Assembly: GCA_030248225.1 (NCBI GenBank)
Contig: JASANE010018708.1
Coordinates: 50,982 to 114,981, forward strand
Direction of reading: 5' to 3'
Length of the DNA stretch: 64,000 bases
Source: Trileptium ribeirensis
Lineage: Eukaryota > Nematoda > Enoplea > Enoplida > Thoracostomopsidae
Position 1 is the stretch's first letter, and each line of letters opens with the position of its first letter. Under the pieces are notes generated by a model. The model had not been told where the DNA came from. It worked only from the letters and a program-made list of their open reading frames with translations, and made no database searches. Shown one piece after another: positions 19,001 to 27,021 of the stretch. The translations under genes and the position numbers were made by a program.

Positions 19001-21146
19001 CCTCCGATACCTCACCCGGGACCAAATCCTGAACCCAGGGAGCTGCAATGAGGCACTCCATTGGGCGGGCTGGTGCTTTCGGTTCGGTTAGGTTCACTTC
19101 GGTTCTAGGGTTAGACACGCTGGCATCACTTAGGCTTTCTGTGTGTCGCGATTCCACTAGCTGATTAGGCTTCACTTCGGTTTCCGGTATTCCCTTAGGT
19201 TGCACGAAAATTCCGCTGGTTAAGCTGTTAACAGGTTCCTGGTTATGCTGCTCAGTTGGGTTCGAGTTTGGAAACACTTGGTTCGTCGAGTCATCGTTTG
19301 CCAAGCTCCCGATGGCTCTGTCACTGACGTGGGTTAGCGTATTTGAAAACACATCGCTGTCGCGCGAAACTACTTCATAGCCGTCATTGAATACATCGGC
19401 AGCATCGGTGTCGTATTCCGTCATGACGCTTGCGTTCTCAGTGTCACTACACTCATCAGTCGGATTCCGATGTCTACGCTCCGGTAGAAACGACTTCACG
19501 GTGGCGACATTCTTCGATCGGCCACCCGAATAAATCACTACTTCTCCAGGGTCGCTCCAAAAGTCATCGTTCATATCATTGTAGAATTGCTGATATTCTG
19601 CCTGGTAATCAAAGTTGATTGAATATTCGCAGTCATCGACGGCGCCGGTTGTAGCGGGCACATTCGCCGTCAGACAGTACAAGAATCGGTCGCTTGCGTT
19701 GGCATCGGTTGCCTTTTCGAGGCTCGAAATCTCTCTTTTCAGTACTTCCAGCCGATGCCGTGTTTCAGCATCGCCGGCGCCATCGCCTGTCCCAGCGAGC
19801 ATGGTGTTCTGCCGGAAGGGACGACTGAGCGGGGGCCGGGTGCCATTTGCAAATTCCGGTCGAGATCCGGTTGCGGTGCGGTTCACGGGGTAAACGGCCT
19901 CGCTTGGTCGGTACGGCCGGTAGATCCCACCAACAACATTCGGCAGGGGCCGACTGCGGTCGGAACATCGATTCATTCCGTTGGTTTGATTCCTCGCTCT
20001 TTCAGATGGTCCAGGAACGTTACGGTAACTAACGCCACGCGGGCGTCGCAGGCAGCTTCCGCCGGTACCGCTGACACGTCCCACCGGTCGCTGGTTCATA
20101 TAGTACGCGTCACTAGGTCCATGGTTGTTAGGCGGTCCGGATGTGTATGATGCTTCCACAGGCATCCGCCTCGGTGCCAGGTAGCTAGGACAGGCCAGGG
20201 CGGTATGCCCAGGACCTTGACACAGTTGGCAGATGGTACGCGAGGCCGTGGCTACCACGGGACCCGACATAGCCATCACTTGTGCTGTCTTTTCCTTATT
20301 CACCAATTCGTCTGTGAGGCGCTCAATCACGCCTTCCTTATGGGAGGTTGAACTAGCATGGCGGTCAAGCGTGTTGGCTAGTGATCGGATGGCTTCCAGC
20401 ACTGGAGCGGAGTCGTTGTTGGAAGCTGTGGCTCCTCCACAGGCGAGCGCGGCGTCCTCATACCGCTTAGCGGCGTCCAGCATCTCGTCAAACGTATCAC
20501 ATTGGAGGTTCATGAGGTGCCGGCGAATATCGTTATCGACGCCCATGAGAAAATATGCTTTAAGCCATTCGCTTTGGTCCGAGTCTCCCAATGGCGGAGC
20601 ATCGCGCAGTATCCGCTTGAGTTCGATGCCATACATGACTACAGACTCACCCGGCTTTTGTTTCCGCTGATTCAGATCCTGAACTGCTCTGCTTTGGCTT
20701 CGTGGATTTGCAAGTAGGTGCTTCAAATTAGCTGTGGCGACTCGTAAAGTCTCTTTCTTAACCGGTGGCAAGCTGTCAAATGCCGTCAGGGCCGGTCCGT
20801 CTAAGAGCAATGGCAAATATAGCAGGCGTTGTTCGTCTGTCCACGAGTTCGCATCCGCGAACCTAGTGAAAATCTGGAGCCATTCATCAAATTCGCGTTT
20901 CTGTCGTGGATCCGGAAACCGTGGTATACTTTCTAGTCGCGCGACTTGTGGTGGCCGTCGCGGTTCCCTCGCACCCATGCTTGCTGATTGCTGGAACATA
21001 TCCGCCAGTCCAAGCAAAGCATCCGCGACACTATTATCAACCATTCCAGTAGGACCATTGCTGGCATGTGCACGCGATGAGGCTGGTGGCGCAGTCGGAT
21101 GGGCTTTTCCCGCGCCCCCTACGGCATTAGCTGCGTTGGTATTCAT
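16041..21146 (-). CDS. gag: ORF1: giant Gag with CCHC knuckle and C-terminal X domain
   Basis: 1701 aa from ATG 21146 to TAG 16041. Residues ~70-235 resemble a Ty3/Gypsy capsid (FDEWLQIFTRFADAN, LPLLLDGPALTAFDSLP, then the RKQKPGESVVMYG segment). A CCHC zinc knuckle (C306-x2-C309-x4-H314-x4-C319) is followed by Arg-rich sequence for RNA binding. Residues ~330-1330 are a long Ser/Thr/Pro/Glu-rich, probably disordered region with a small Cys cluster near 1240-1262 (C-x4-C-x4-C-x2-C) and a 24-nt tandem duplication at 18810..18865. Residues ~1338-1675 are the X domain, repeated at the start of ORF2. Typical Ty3/Gypsy Gags are 300-600 aa, so this is about three times larger. A 2.7-kb leader precedes it. 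Confidence 0.9.
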   Translation of the reverse strand: MNTNAANAVGGAGKAHPTAPPASSRAHASNGPTGMVDNSVADALLGLADMFQQSASMGAREPRRPPQVARLESIPRFPDPRQKREFDEWLQIFTRFADANSWTDEQRLLYLPLLLDGPALTAFDSLPPVKKETLRVATANLKHLLANPRSQSRAVQDLNQRKQKPGESVVMYGIELKRILRDAPPLGDSDQSEWLKAYFLMGVDNDIRRHLMNLQCDTFDEMLDAAKRYEDAALACGGATASNNDSAPVLEAIRSLANTLDRHASSTSHKEGVIERLTDELVNKEKTAQVMAMSGPVVATASRTICQLCQGPGHTALACPSYLAPRRMPVEASYTSGPPNNHGPSDAYYMNQRPVGRVSGTGGSCLRRPRGVSYRNVPGPSERARNQTNGMNRCSDRSRPLPNVVGGIYRPYRPSEAVYPVNRTATGSRPEFANGTRPPLSRPFRQNTMLAGTGDGAGDAETRHRLEVLKREISSLEKATDANASDRFLYCLTANVPATTGAVDDCEYSINFDYQAEYQQFYNDMNDDFWSDPGEVVIYSGGRSKNVATVKSFLPERRHRNPTDECSDTENASVMTEYDTDAADVFNDGYEVVSRDSDVFSNTLTHVSDRAIGSLANDDSTNQVFPNSNPTEQHNQEPVNSLTSGIFVQPKGIPETEVKPNQLVESRHTESLSDASVSNPRTEVNLTEPKAPARPMECLIAAPWVQDLVPGEVSEGVPDHHSLTAVRALGPDFWPRSENWGTTKEPQVLLRKSPRSPTSVPSNLCELIPSNLCEPMPSNGNVWNLAEELTRAVNRQVHFSERVISSPHGPTIDDTCTKASGMGPFNGGSFAPCSVEPASPFVLGSCSAASQQHVRSCPVVGNWSTVPVQQPATDSGATTRMEIITPCNELPSEAQHHVRLLAKRIVQRSRGCTWLKFPASGVECLIARVRSCNPSPCPSEFGTPFRKILALTNTNAVAGLSEAASVDAEPNLTEVESTGPRSNATRGERGGNVNEREKFGPIAPGSCEAPGIAETSSCVRATRLPQPLASVLRSPVFQTQSLPILHGTSALFNTDQVTDDSPDTVPVLKVLCAPEDPTEEVGSGRGSQSCLSTTSSSLSCDDLTDDEAETSEPEVEPNTHTCGTASDRRGSTNGYPAVPTTGRFGRPEAGVAAKFAFGKHTPSPDGAPDTGCVGSAARSFGPARATQHAPAEEVVKINRLPSAVATRVLPTMKSTGSRSSDISDSSLGPSASQTRPNMYRIMNVCRGNGCNRKGVCVTCTLPSGKLGISTWLQHSVTNGPTAFASETENLTRNGALVGEPVDDLLNVASPNDDMDESEPTSSGTNANQDKLTQAARTCVMVYNSYLEAYIRQPTANEMQELEGPRELFTTDEIFPGEPALGQYVAICLLPEVDYDTLPHPVDPTGNDREIGTSDMPNGAVTQRREADAVQLANEPSWLTFRRLRSVLLELSRQIAHFRQRLDSAFDDHERMEIANVYHTLRCVTPFDFTQARPRPSIRKLSACEVLLALTSRVTDRKPLREVYQDVRREEYSLGPLCMQAWAQPHDECSDECWLRSPHGTWNARLGFRNAVFSLTPQGDLDHDEVLITTSRQPDNVRCALFQFHRIALHLPKLITELITSPANVHTECEPFDEQLSSLLDNTGLYLGEEAKTSLAHRLVYLTRTLTLRAQPAAERAELSNSCTGTDSSLDDSTSNLGAYGT
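16122..17135 (-). other. X domain, first copy (C-terminus of Gag)
   Basis: Residues ~1338-1675 of ORF1. About 340 aa, predicted mostly helical from its pattern, with conserved SACEV and HDxCxxxCW cysteines shared with X' of ORF2. Role unknown; a particle-structural or membrane/Env-interaction role is speculation. It ends 26 residues before the TAG. Confidence 0.8.
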
Positions 21147-22689
21147 TTCAAAACCGTTGCAACTATTCGTTTTGCAAGTTGCCTACGCTGGATGTACACT
21201 AGGCTCGGTGTTTGTTCCTAGCGGGTTGTAACAAGTTAGTTCACTGTTAAGTGTTGAAAGGATGAACACATCCGCCGAATCGTGTTGTGATACGCGTCGG
21301 GCAAGCGTGGTCAGTGAATGCTAGTTCTTAGAATGCACGCCTTCGACAGAGGGTCCTAGCCACTCGTCTCAGGTATTCGTGACTCACAAATAAGCTACAC
21401 GTCGTTTAAACTAGGACACGAGCCAAGAAACGGCCCTTCGCGCTACAGAAAACGAAAAGGAACGAAAGGAAGAATCGGCAAAAATTGTTTTCCCCCTTTT
21501 GTTTTTTTTGAAATACCCAAAAACGAGCACTCGCGAAAATCGGAACCGTTGTTAAACTAAAAAAATCGACACTCTAACCCTCTTTTTTGACCGACTAAAT
21601 TTCTTGATGAGAATAAACGAACAAAGTTTAAGCAAGTGTTTTGTCAGGCCGGCCTGGGTTCATAATCGCCATAGCAATTGACACTTCAGTATAAAATAAA
21701 CAGAGCAAAAAAATTATCACTCTTACAATGACGATGCTCAAATTCAAAAATGTCACAAATCGATGATAGTCTATTTTCCGCCGTTGACGTGCGATACGAA
21801 ACGTCCGTTACTACGATCACTATGTCGTACTTGGATAAGCGAGGCAATAATGTCCGCGGCTATGACAGCTGACGATCAATACGAATGACCAAATTCGGCG
21901 CGACGTGCAGCGATAAAGCGGATATTGCGTTTGAACGAGCCGCCGAACGATCCACACGCGTCCAGGAAAAGAAGGAAATATCGACCGTATACTGTAAACA
22001 TGATTGCAAACAAGAGATAAGTACAAGCTTGCTTCAACGTTCCGAAATATCATAAACAGTACGATCACAACCGGTCATTAACAACAAAAACGTGATAATA
22101 CACAACCGCTGTTTTAAGCCTCTCTAGGCTATCAAGTTACATAATACGATAATGATCAGTCTAGCCAGCCACACATCCAGCAGTCATCGCATCGCTACCG
22201 AACTAATTCTTTTGCGGTTCGATTTATAGTACATGGTTAAAACAGGCATACACGAAGTTATTTTGCAACATCAGGCCAGCGGGCAGTGGGCCCAGGGAAA
22301 CAGAACACCCGCGACGGGAGACGGTGGTCTACTACGTACCAGGAGCCCCAGTTAACTTCACCAGCGGGCTGAGGGTCACGGAGTCAGTAACGCGCAGCCA
22401 CCCAAACATTACGCCCACTGGCCGAAATAGGGCGGTTGGTCAGTGAATACAATATGAAAGCTCAATAGGAGTAATAGCATAACCATGGCATAAAATAGCG
22501 CTCCGAAAATACAGTGATGACAATAATTGCACGATTTACGACATAATAAAGAACTTCACCAGACCGCGAACATAATATGATTACTAAGCCAAATGAACAA
22601 TCGAAAGCCATTAAAGCATACATGCCGACGGTCGGTCATGCCAGGGGGGAGGTAGAGGCCCCCACGGGGAGGGGGGGGTCGCGGCCATC

Positions 22690-23318
22690 CCAGGGGGGTA
22701 ACCCCCCCCTGGCCGGCCAAATTTGTCTAGGGGGGTCGATCTCGTGAGGACCTTTTTTTTGGTCCTCGCAGCCGTTAATACTATTATTAACCCTATATGA
22801 GATGGAAATGGAGGATATAAAAAAGTCTGTTTTCATCGTTACGTGGTTTACTAAAAAGGAAATTGTCCAGCCTTCCACATTCCTTGGCCGTGGCTTTTGT
22901 CTGCTGAGCTATCGGGTGCGACTCCTACGGCGATGGAGTGTTCCAGTGCTATTTTAGTGCTGAGTTCGTGGTTAATCCACCGTGGACCATAGCAGACATT
23001 CAATGTCTAAATCTAGTTAGTATATAAATAAGTATTTCGGTTAACTTTTATTTCAGGGAATGACGTCGTCAACAAAAAGCTTTCCACAAATTTATGCTGC
23101 ATATGCACCACTAGCAACAAGCAGGCACAATTTGCGCAAGTTTTTGCACTAAGGTCAAGCTTTAAAACTCGGACAGCGGTCAAGTCACCCTCAGGGGAGG
23201 GGGTGCTGCGCACCCCCAAGGGGGGTAAAACCAGCCCGCACCCCCAGGGGGGGTAACCCCCCCTGGCCTTTCGGCCTCGGAGGGGGTGTCCGGACCTCAG
23301 GGGGGGTAACCCCCCCTA
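22690..23318. repeat. Three near-identical G/C palindromes in the leader
   Basis: The core GGGGGGTAACCCCCC, flanked by CA..TG or CTGG ends, occurs at 22690..22712, 23245..23267 and 23298..23318. A related GGGGTGCTGCGCACCCC-type hairpin lies near 23200..23216. Each can fold as a strong stem-loop, and the long G runs could also form quadruplexes. They lie only in the leader within this element. Confidence 0.8.
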
Positions 23319-23550
23319 CCCCTCCTGCCGGCATGTGTGCATTAAAGTATTCACATGTGTCGCTACCAACATTATGCAAGAGCACTACAACTAGACACCG
23401 ATTACAATGGCAGCTAAAATTTATCCGGTTAGTGCCCCCTTTGTCTTGACGGCATCTCGATAGGCTAGGAACACAATTACCCGGCATCGGGCCAGGGCAG
23501 CTTGTTGCACGCCCCGGTTACTATATTAGTCCACGGCCAGAAATTTAACT

Positions 23551-23560
23551 CTTACCTGAG
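23551..23560 (-). promoter_or_regulatory. Splice donor candidate in the leader
   Basis: In element orientation CTCAG|GTAAGAG, a near-perfect metazoan 5' splice site. The exon would end at 23556. It is ~330 nt downstream of the 5' LTR, the usual place for the major retroviral donor. Joined to 7388 it would remove about 16.2 kb (gag and env-pol). Confidence 0.6.
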
Positions 23561-23863
23561 AGTAAGCACGACACTAGATAAAGTAGAGCCCGAAAACTAA
23601 GTAAATAATAATTCAGTAGCACGACTGAGGCGCTTTTAGCATAAGTTAACACGGTTGGCTATATAACACGTTCCTGAAATTAAGTTGTGTTGTCGCTGTA
23701 ATAGGCTTAACTAGTACAATGCCATCAAATAGGATACTCCGGGGTAGACGGCCTTTGCGTAGGCTACGATACATGCGTGCGTGAGGAACTACCAAAACTC
23801 GTTGGCCGCTGGAGAGGGTTAGGCAACGCGAAAGAAAGGGAAAAGGACGCCATGAAATAAATG

Positions 23864-23881
23864 CTCACGGCGTGGCCCCCA
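23864..23881 (-). promoter_or_regulatory. Primer-binding-site candidate
   Basis: Four bases after the LTR end (CA|AATT) the minus strand reads TGGGGGCCACGCCGTGAG, starting with the TGG complementary to a tRNA CCA end. I could not assign the tRNA. The offset and TGG start fit; the rest is unverified. Confidence 0.55.
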
Positions 23882-24540
23882 ATTTGTAACGGGGTACGCG
23901 GGCTGCCCAACCTCCACCTGCAGGAACTCCGCACCCCCCCTAATTTCTATTGCCCCCAGGGGTGGGCTCAGTGCAGAGGAGAGTTGCCGCCCTCTGGTCC
24001 TGGTGTTCCTGGGCAGGACCCCCGTGCTAATACAGCCAACGTTGTCTAGTGGATGATATAGGTCCCCCTCGGGTGTAGCAACCCGTTCGTCCAATGAAGG
24101 GGAAATGGGTCGCCCTCGTACACCCACCGCCGTGCGCGGGGAGCTAAGGAACAGGTGAACGCTGTCCAGTAGGCCAACGGCTAACTAACGTGCACTTGTT
24201 TTATTTTGGAATCGCAGTAAATTCTGATGCGTTTTGGTGTGTGTGTTTTTTTCCGACGATGTTGTTTACTAGCACCGGAAATGTGTCTTATTATCTTGCC
24301 ACTTAAACTACTACAGAAGCCTGAAGGATTGCTACTGGAGAAGTGTGTTGGTCATACGAGCGGGACATATTGTTTCGGTCAAGTAGTGACTCTGGGTTAA
24401 GGTAGTTGGTGCGGGACCTAGCCCGACCATAAACTTTACTATTGTTTCGCTGAGAATCGCGGTTAACACTACGAAAACACCAAACTACAAAAACCAATGA
24501 GCTTATGACGCTGATATACAATGGAACGACTATGCAAGGG

Positions 24541-24546
24541 TTTATT
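24541..24546 (-). terminator. Candidate poly(A) signal in the 5' LTR
   Basis: AATAAA on the minus strand, conserved in the 3' LTR. In the 5' LTR it would normally be bypassed. Motif-based inference. Confidence 0.4.
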
Positions 24547-25387
24547 GCAAACATTGGGCACGGTATAAAAGTTACCAAAACAGTACAAGCTACACGAAAG
24601 AATGCTTATTATTATTATTTACATGCAGGAACAAAAATACTCGTCGATCATACTATTTACAAGTACCAGAATAAGTGGATGTGAACATACAAGTTGATCG
24701 CTTCGACCCACACTATCGTTTACATCGCTTGACAGGGCTTAGAGAACAGAGCATAAGAAAACCATTTTGTTTCATTTTGGCCGGGGTTCATGAAGGAAAA
24801 GAGAAAAGTATCTTGGTTGTAAATTTTCGGGGTGGCGGGTCCGATTGTTGCCCCGTACTCCAAAATTCCACGCGAGGATGATCACCTGCCAAACTCAATA
24901 CACTGCTCCCAAAGAGCACCACCTATTGCACCACCCGATTAGCCAAAGCCAAAACGCTAAAGTAATTGGCCGCATGTAAATTGCCTTGTTTTGACCTGTC
25001 CAAAACTACCGTAAAACATGAGCAAACCGGTGAAAGCTATATAAATAAACCACGATCCCACCGCAACTGCGATAGGATCGGGAACTCAGTACGTTCGGTG
25101 CTGCAAACCCGAACTCGGGAAATACAAGTTGGGTAAATTTATACTTTGTGCGAAAGTCGTCAATAAGATTCGCTCACTGAGGCCGGACGGATTCTGAACG
25201 TACAGCGGGCATGCTAAGAAACAAGACCGCCATTGTGAAAGAAACACCCTGTTGGTTGAGAAAAGATACCCGAAAACCCAAAAAGAAAACCGTCAGGCGC
25301 ACGTGAGAACTCAATTAAACTAGAAAAGTGCAAAACTAAAGAGAAAATCGTCTGAAACTCGACCAGTTTCTAAACCAGCAGGTCCTT

Positions 25388-25425
25388 ACTGAGCTCCCCG
25401 AGTTAAGTGTACACCGCATTTTATA
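25388..25425 (-). promoter_or_regulatory. Core promoter candidate: TATAAAA and TCAGT initiator
   Basis: In element orientation TATAAAATGCGG (25425..25419 for the box) is followed 35 nt later by TCAGT (A at 25390), resembling the TATA plus Inr arrangement of arthropod and other invertebrate retroelements. The same pair is kept in the 3' LTR (3691..3685 and 3658..3654). The spacing is slightly long. Confidence 0.45.
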
Positions 25426-27021
25426 CTATGATTTAACCGCCCACAATTACTCAAAACTGACTGGGCCAATCACGAGCCCCGATGAACAGTTACAGAGAAC
25501 GGCCGTCCGAATCAGCAGTATCATAAAACATCAAACGAAAATAAGTACGTTTATACAACCAACAGAGTTTTATAAGACTTTTATCGCATCCCGAAATTAT
25601 CACTTTGCATTTTCTTATCACCGAAGTGTGGTAGTCGTTAAGATTAGATTTAGTATCCGAGATAACATTTGAAACCGGGCGCCGTAAAATGAAGACTTTG
25701 AACTCTATTTGTAAAATTTATTTGGCCCGCAAGATAACGATGTTACAAACTTAGTAGAATAACGGCTAGCTGGCGTCGAAAGGCCAGTTGTAAATACTTT
25801 ACTGGGCGAGATAATAAAATGTTAGATTTACGACCGCCCACCATAAAAATTCCAGAGCTAGATGGTAGATTTTAAATGTTCCCTACCGCAACAGAGAGAG
25901 TTAATCAGTAACTAGACTGCAATGTTTGAAATTACGAAACAGTCGAACAAAGGAAAAACGCCACAACGGTCAGCCAACGATTCCGCCTGCCATTGACGCA
26001 TACAACTCCAGTATTTGAACGTGGCACAAATGTACGGCGAAATTTTAGGCACTGAATCAGCAACGATCGCCGCTGTGCGCTACCACAGAAGCGAAATGAG
26101 AAACGATGCACAAGATCAACTCGCCAGACGTCGCAATCCCACGTCGGAAACTCGACGTCAGTCAGAAGCCACTCCAAAACGAGACGCTCGCCTAGCCAAA
26201 ACAGAACCCCCACTCGCACGGATAACGCCACTGCGTGCCAAGATGCACAAGAAAGCGCAGAGTACCCCGAGGGGCGAGCCCTTCCGCCAGACATATCATT
26301 CTGCGACGCCTGGCCGAAACATCGAAGAAATACGAAATAAATATACCATCGCAATAACACGCCGATAACATTTCTAAACGTACACACTGCCGAGGACAGA
26401 TGTAAACGTCCAACTCCTCCCTACCGAGATACACGCTGTCAAAATACTGCAGTAGTGACCGCTAAATTTCACATTTCACAAGATGCAATAGTTGTAAATG
26501 TTCACGGGTAATCGCTACGATCGAATTACAATAAATTACGCGATACTGCATAAACGATAACCCGCGATAACATACGAAACAATTGATAACGATCCAGTCG
26601 CGGACGCAATTGACCATGTTAGAGATAACGCTCGCCCCATCCCGTAATTTAGCGATAGAAAGTAAATCACTTGCAAGCAGTAAAAATGCCTGTGAAGTTA
26701 CCGGCCACAGTCGTAACGGACCAATAAGAAAAAAACCCAGTACGAGCGACTGCACACGTAGAGAGAGGCGCAGAGTGCAGTACTGTCGCTGGCAGTACAA
26801 AGGCGACCGCCAACAAAAGAAAGAAACCGAGCGTCCGCGACATATACGCAACTCACCGAGTATTAAAATACTCTAGACCCACTGCTATAAAAAACGAGCA
26901 CGAAGAAATGACACCCAAACACAGGGTAGAACACAGGTCGGAAACAGGCATTCGTCGTCGAAAAAAGATCGTAGAGGATTGTGAGTGGAAGGGTTACGCA
27001 CCGGGAAACCCTTCCCTCACA

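Larger units (their letters stand above)
21147..23884 (-). other. Long 5' leader of the element
   Basis: 2.7 kb between the 5' LTR and the gag ATG with no sizeable conserved ORF. It contains the PBS candidate, a short upstream ORF (ATG 23853, 29 codons), the predicted splice donor and a cluster of GC-rich palindromes (22690..23318). A packaging or dimerisation signal would be expected here by analogy to other retroelements. Confidence 0.6.
2158..27021 (-). mobile_element. Giant Ty3/Gypsy-type LTR retroelement with internal Env and a NADAR-SGNH accessory ORF
   Basis: The element is 24,864 bp on the minus strand. Two LTRs of 3137-3138 bp bound an internal region with, in element order, a PBS candidate, a 2.7-kb leader, ORF1 (Gag plus X domain), TAG, ORF2 (X'-Env-PR-RT-RNaseH-IN), TGA, ORF3 (NADAR-SGNH), ~890 bp of non-coding DNA and a polypurine tract. 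RT with YIDD, a D,D-35-E integrase with an HHCC zinc-binding domain and a GPY/F module place it in Metaviridae (Ty3/Gypsy). All three ORFs are intact and in one frame. The LTRs differ by several percent, and the flanks (gtaag before 2158, aatat after 27021) show no target-site duplication. Most Ty3/Gypsy elements are 5-10 kb, so this one is far above usual size. Env upstream of pol is atypical. Confidence 0.95.
23885..27021 (-). repeat. 5' LTR of the giant element
   Basis: Starts TGTGAGGGAAGGG at 27021 and ends CCCCGTTACA at 23885 (minus strand). Full-length partner of 2158..5295. With the TSS candidate at 25390 and the poly(A) signal at 24541..24546, U3 is about 1.63 kb, R about 0.87 kb and U5 about 0.63 kb. 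ORF-like stretches (25932..26387 minus, 26015..26368 plus) shift frame against the other LTR and are not called genes. Confidence 0.95.

Noticed and set aside
22636..22878. Small minus-strand ORF in the leader with Pro/Gly-rich end
   Set aside because: Its open character comes from the GC palindromes; no conserved counterpart or start context.
25037..25092. Plus-strand (antisense) TATA plus TCAGT promoter in the LTR
   Set aside because: TATAAATA to TCAGT spacing is about 48 bp, too long for a core promoter; the minus-strand pair fits better.
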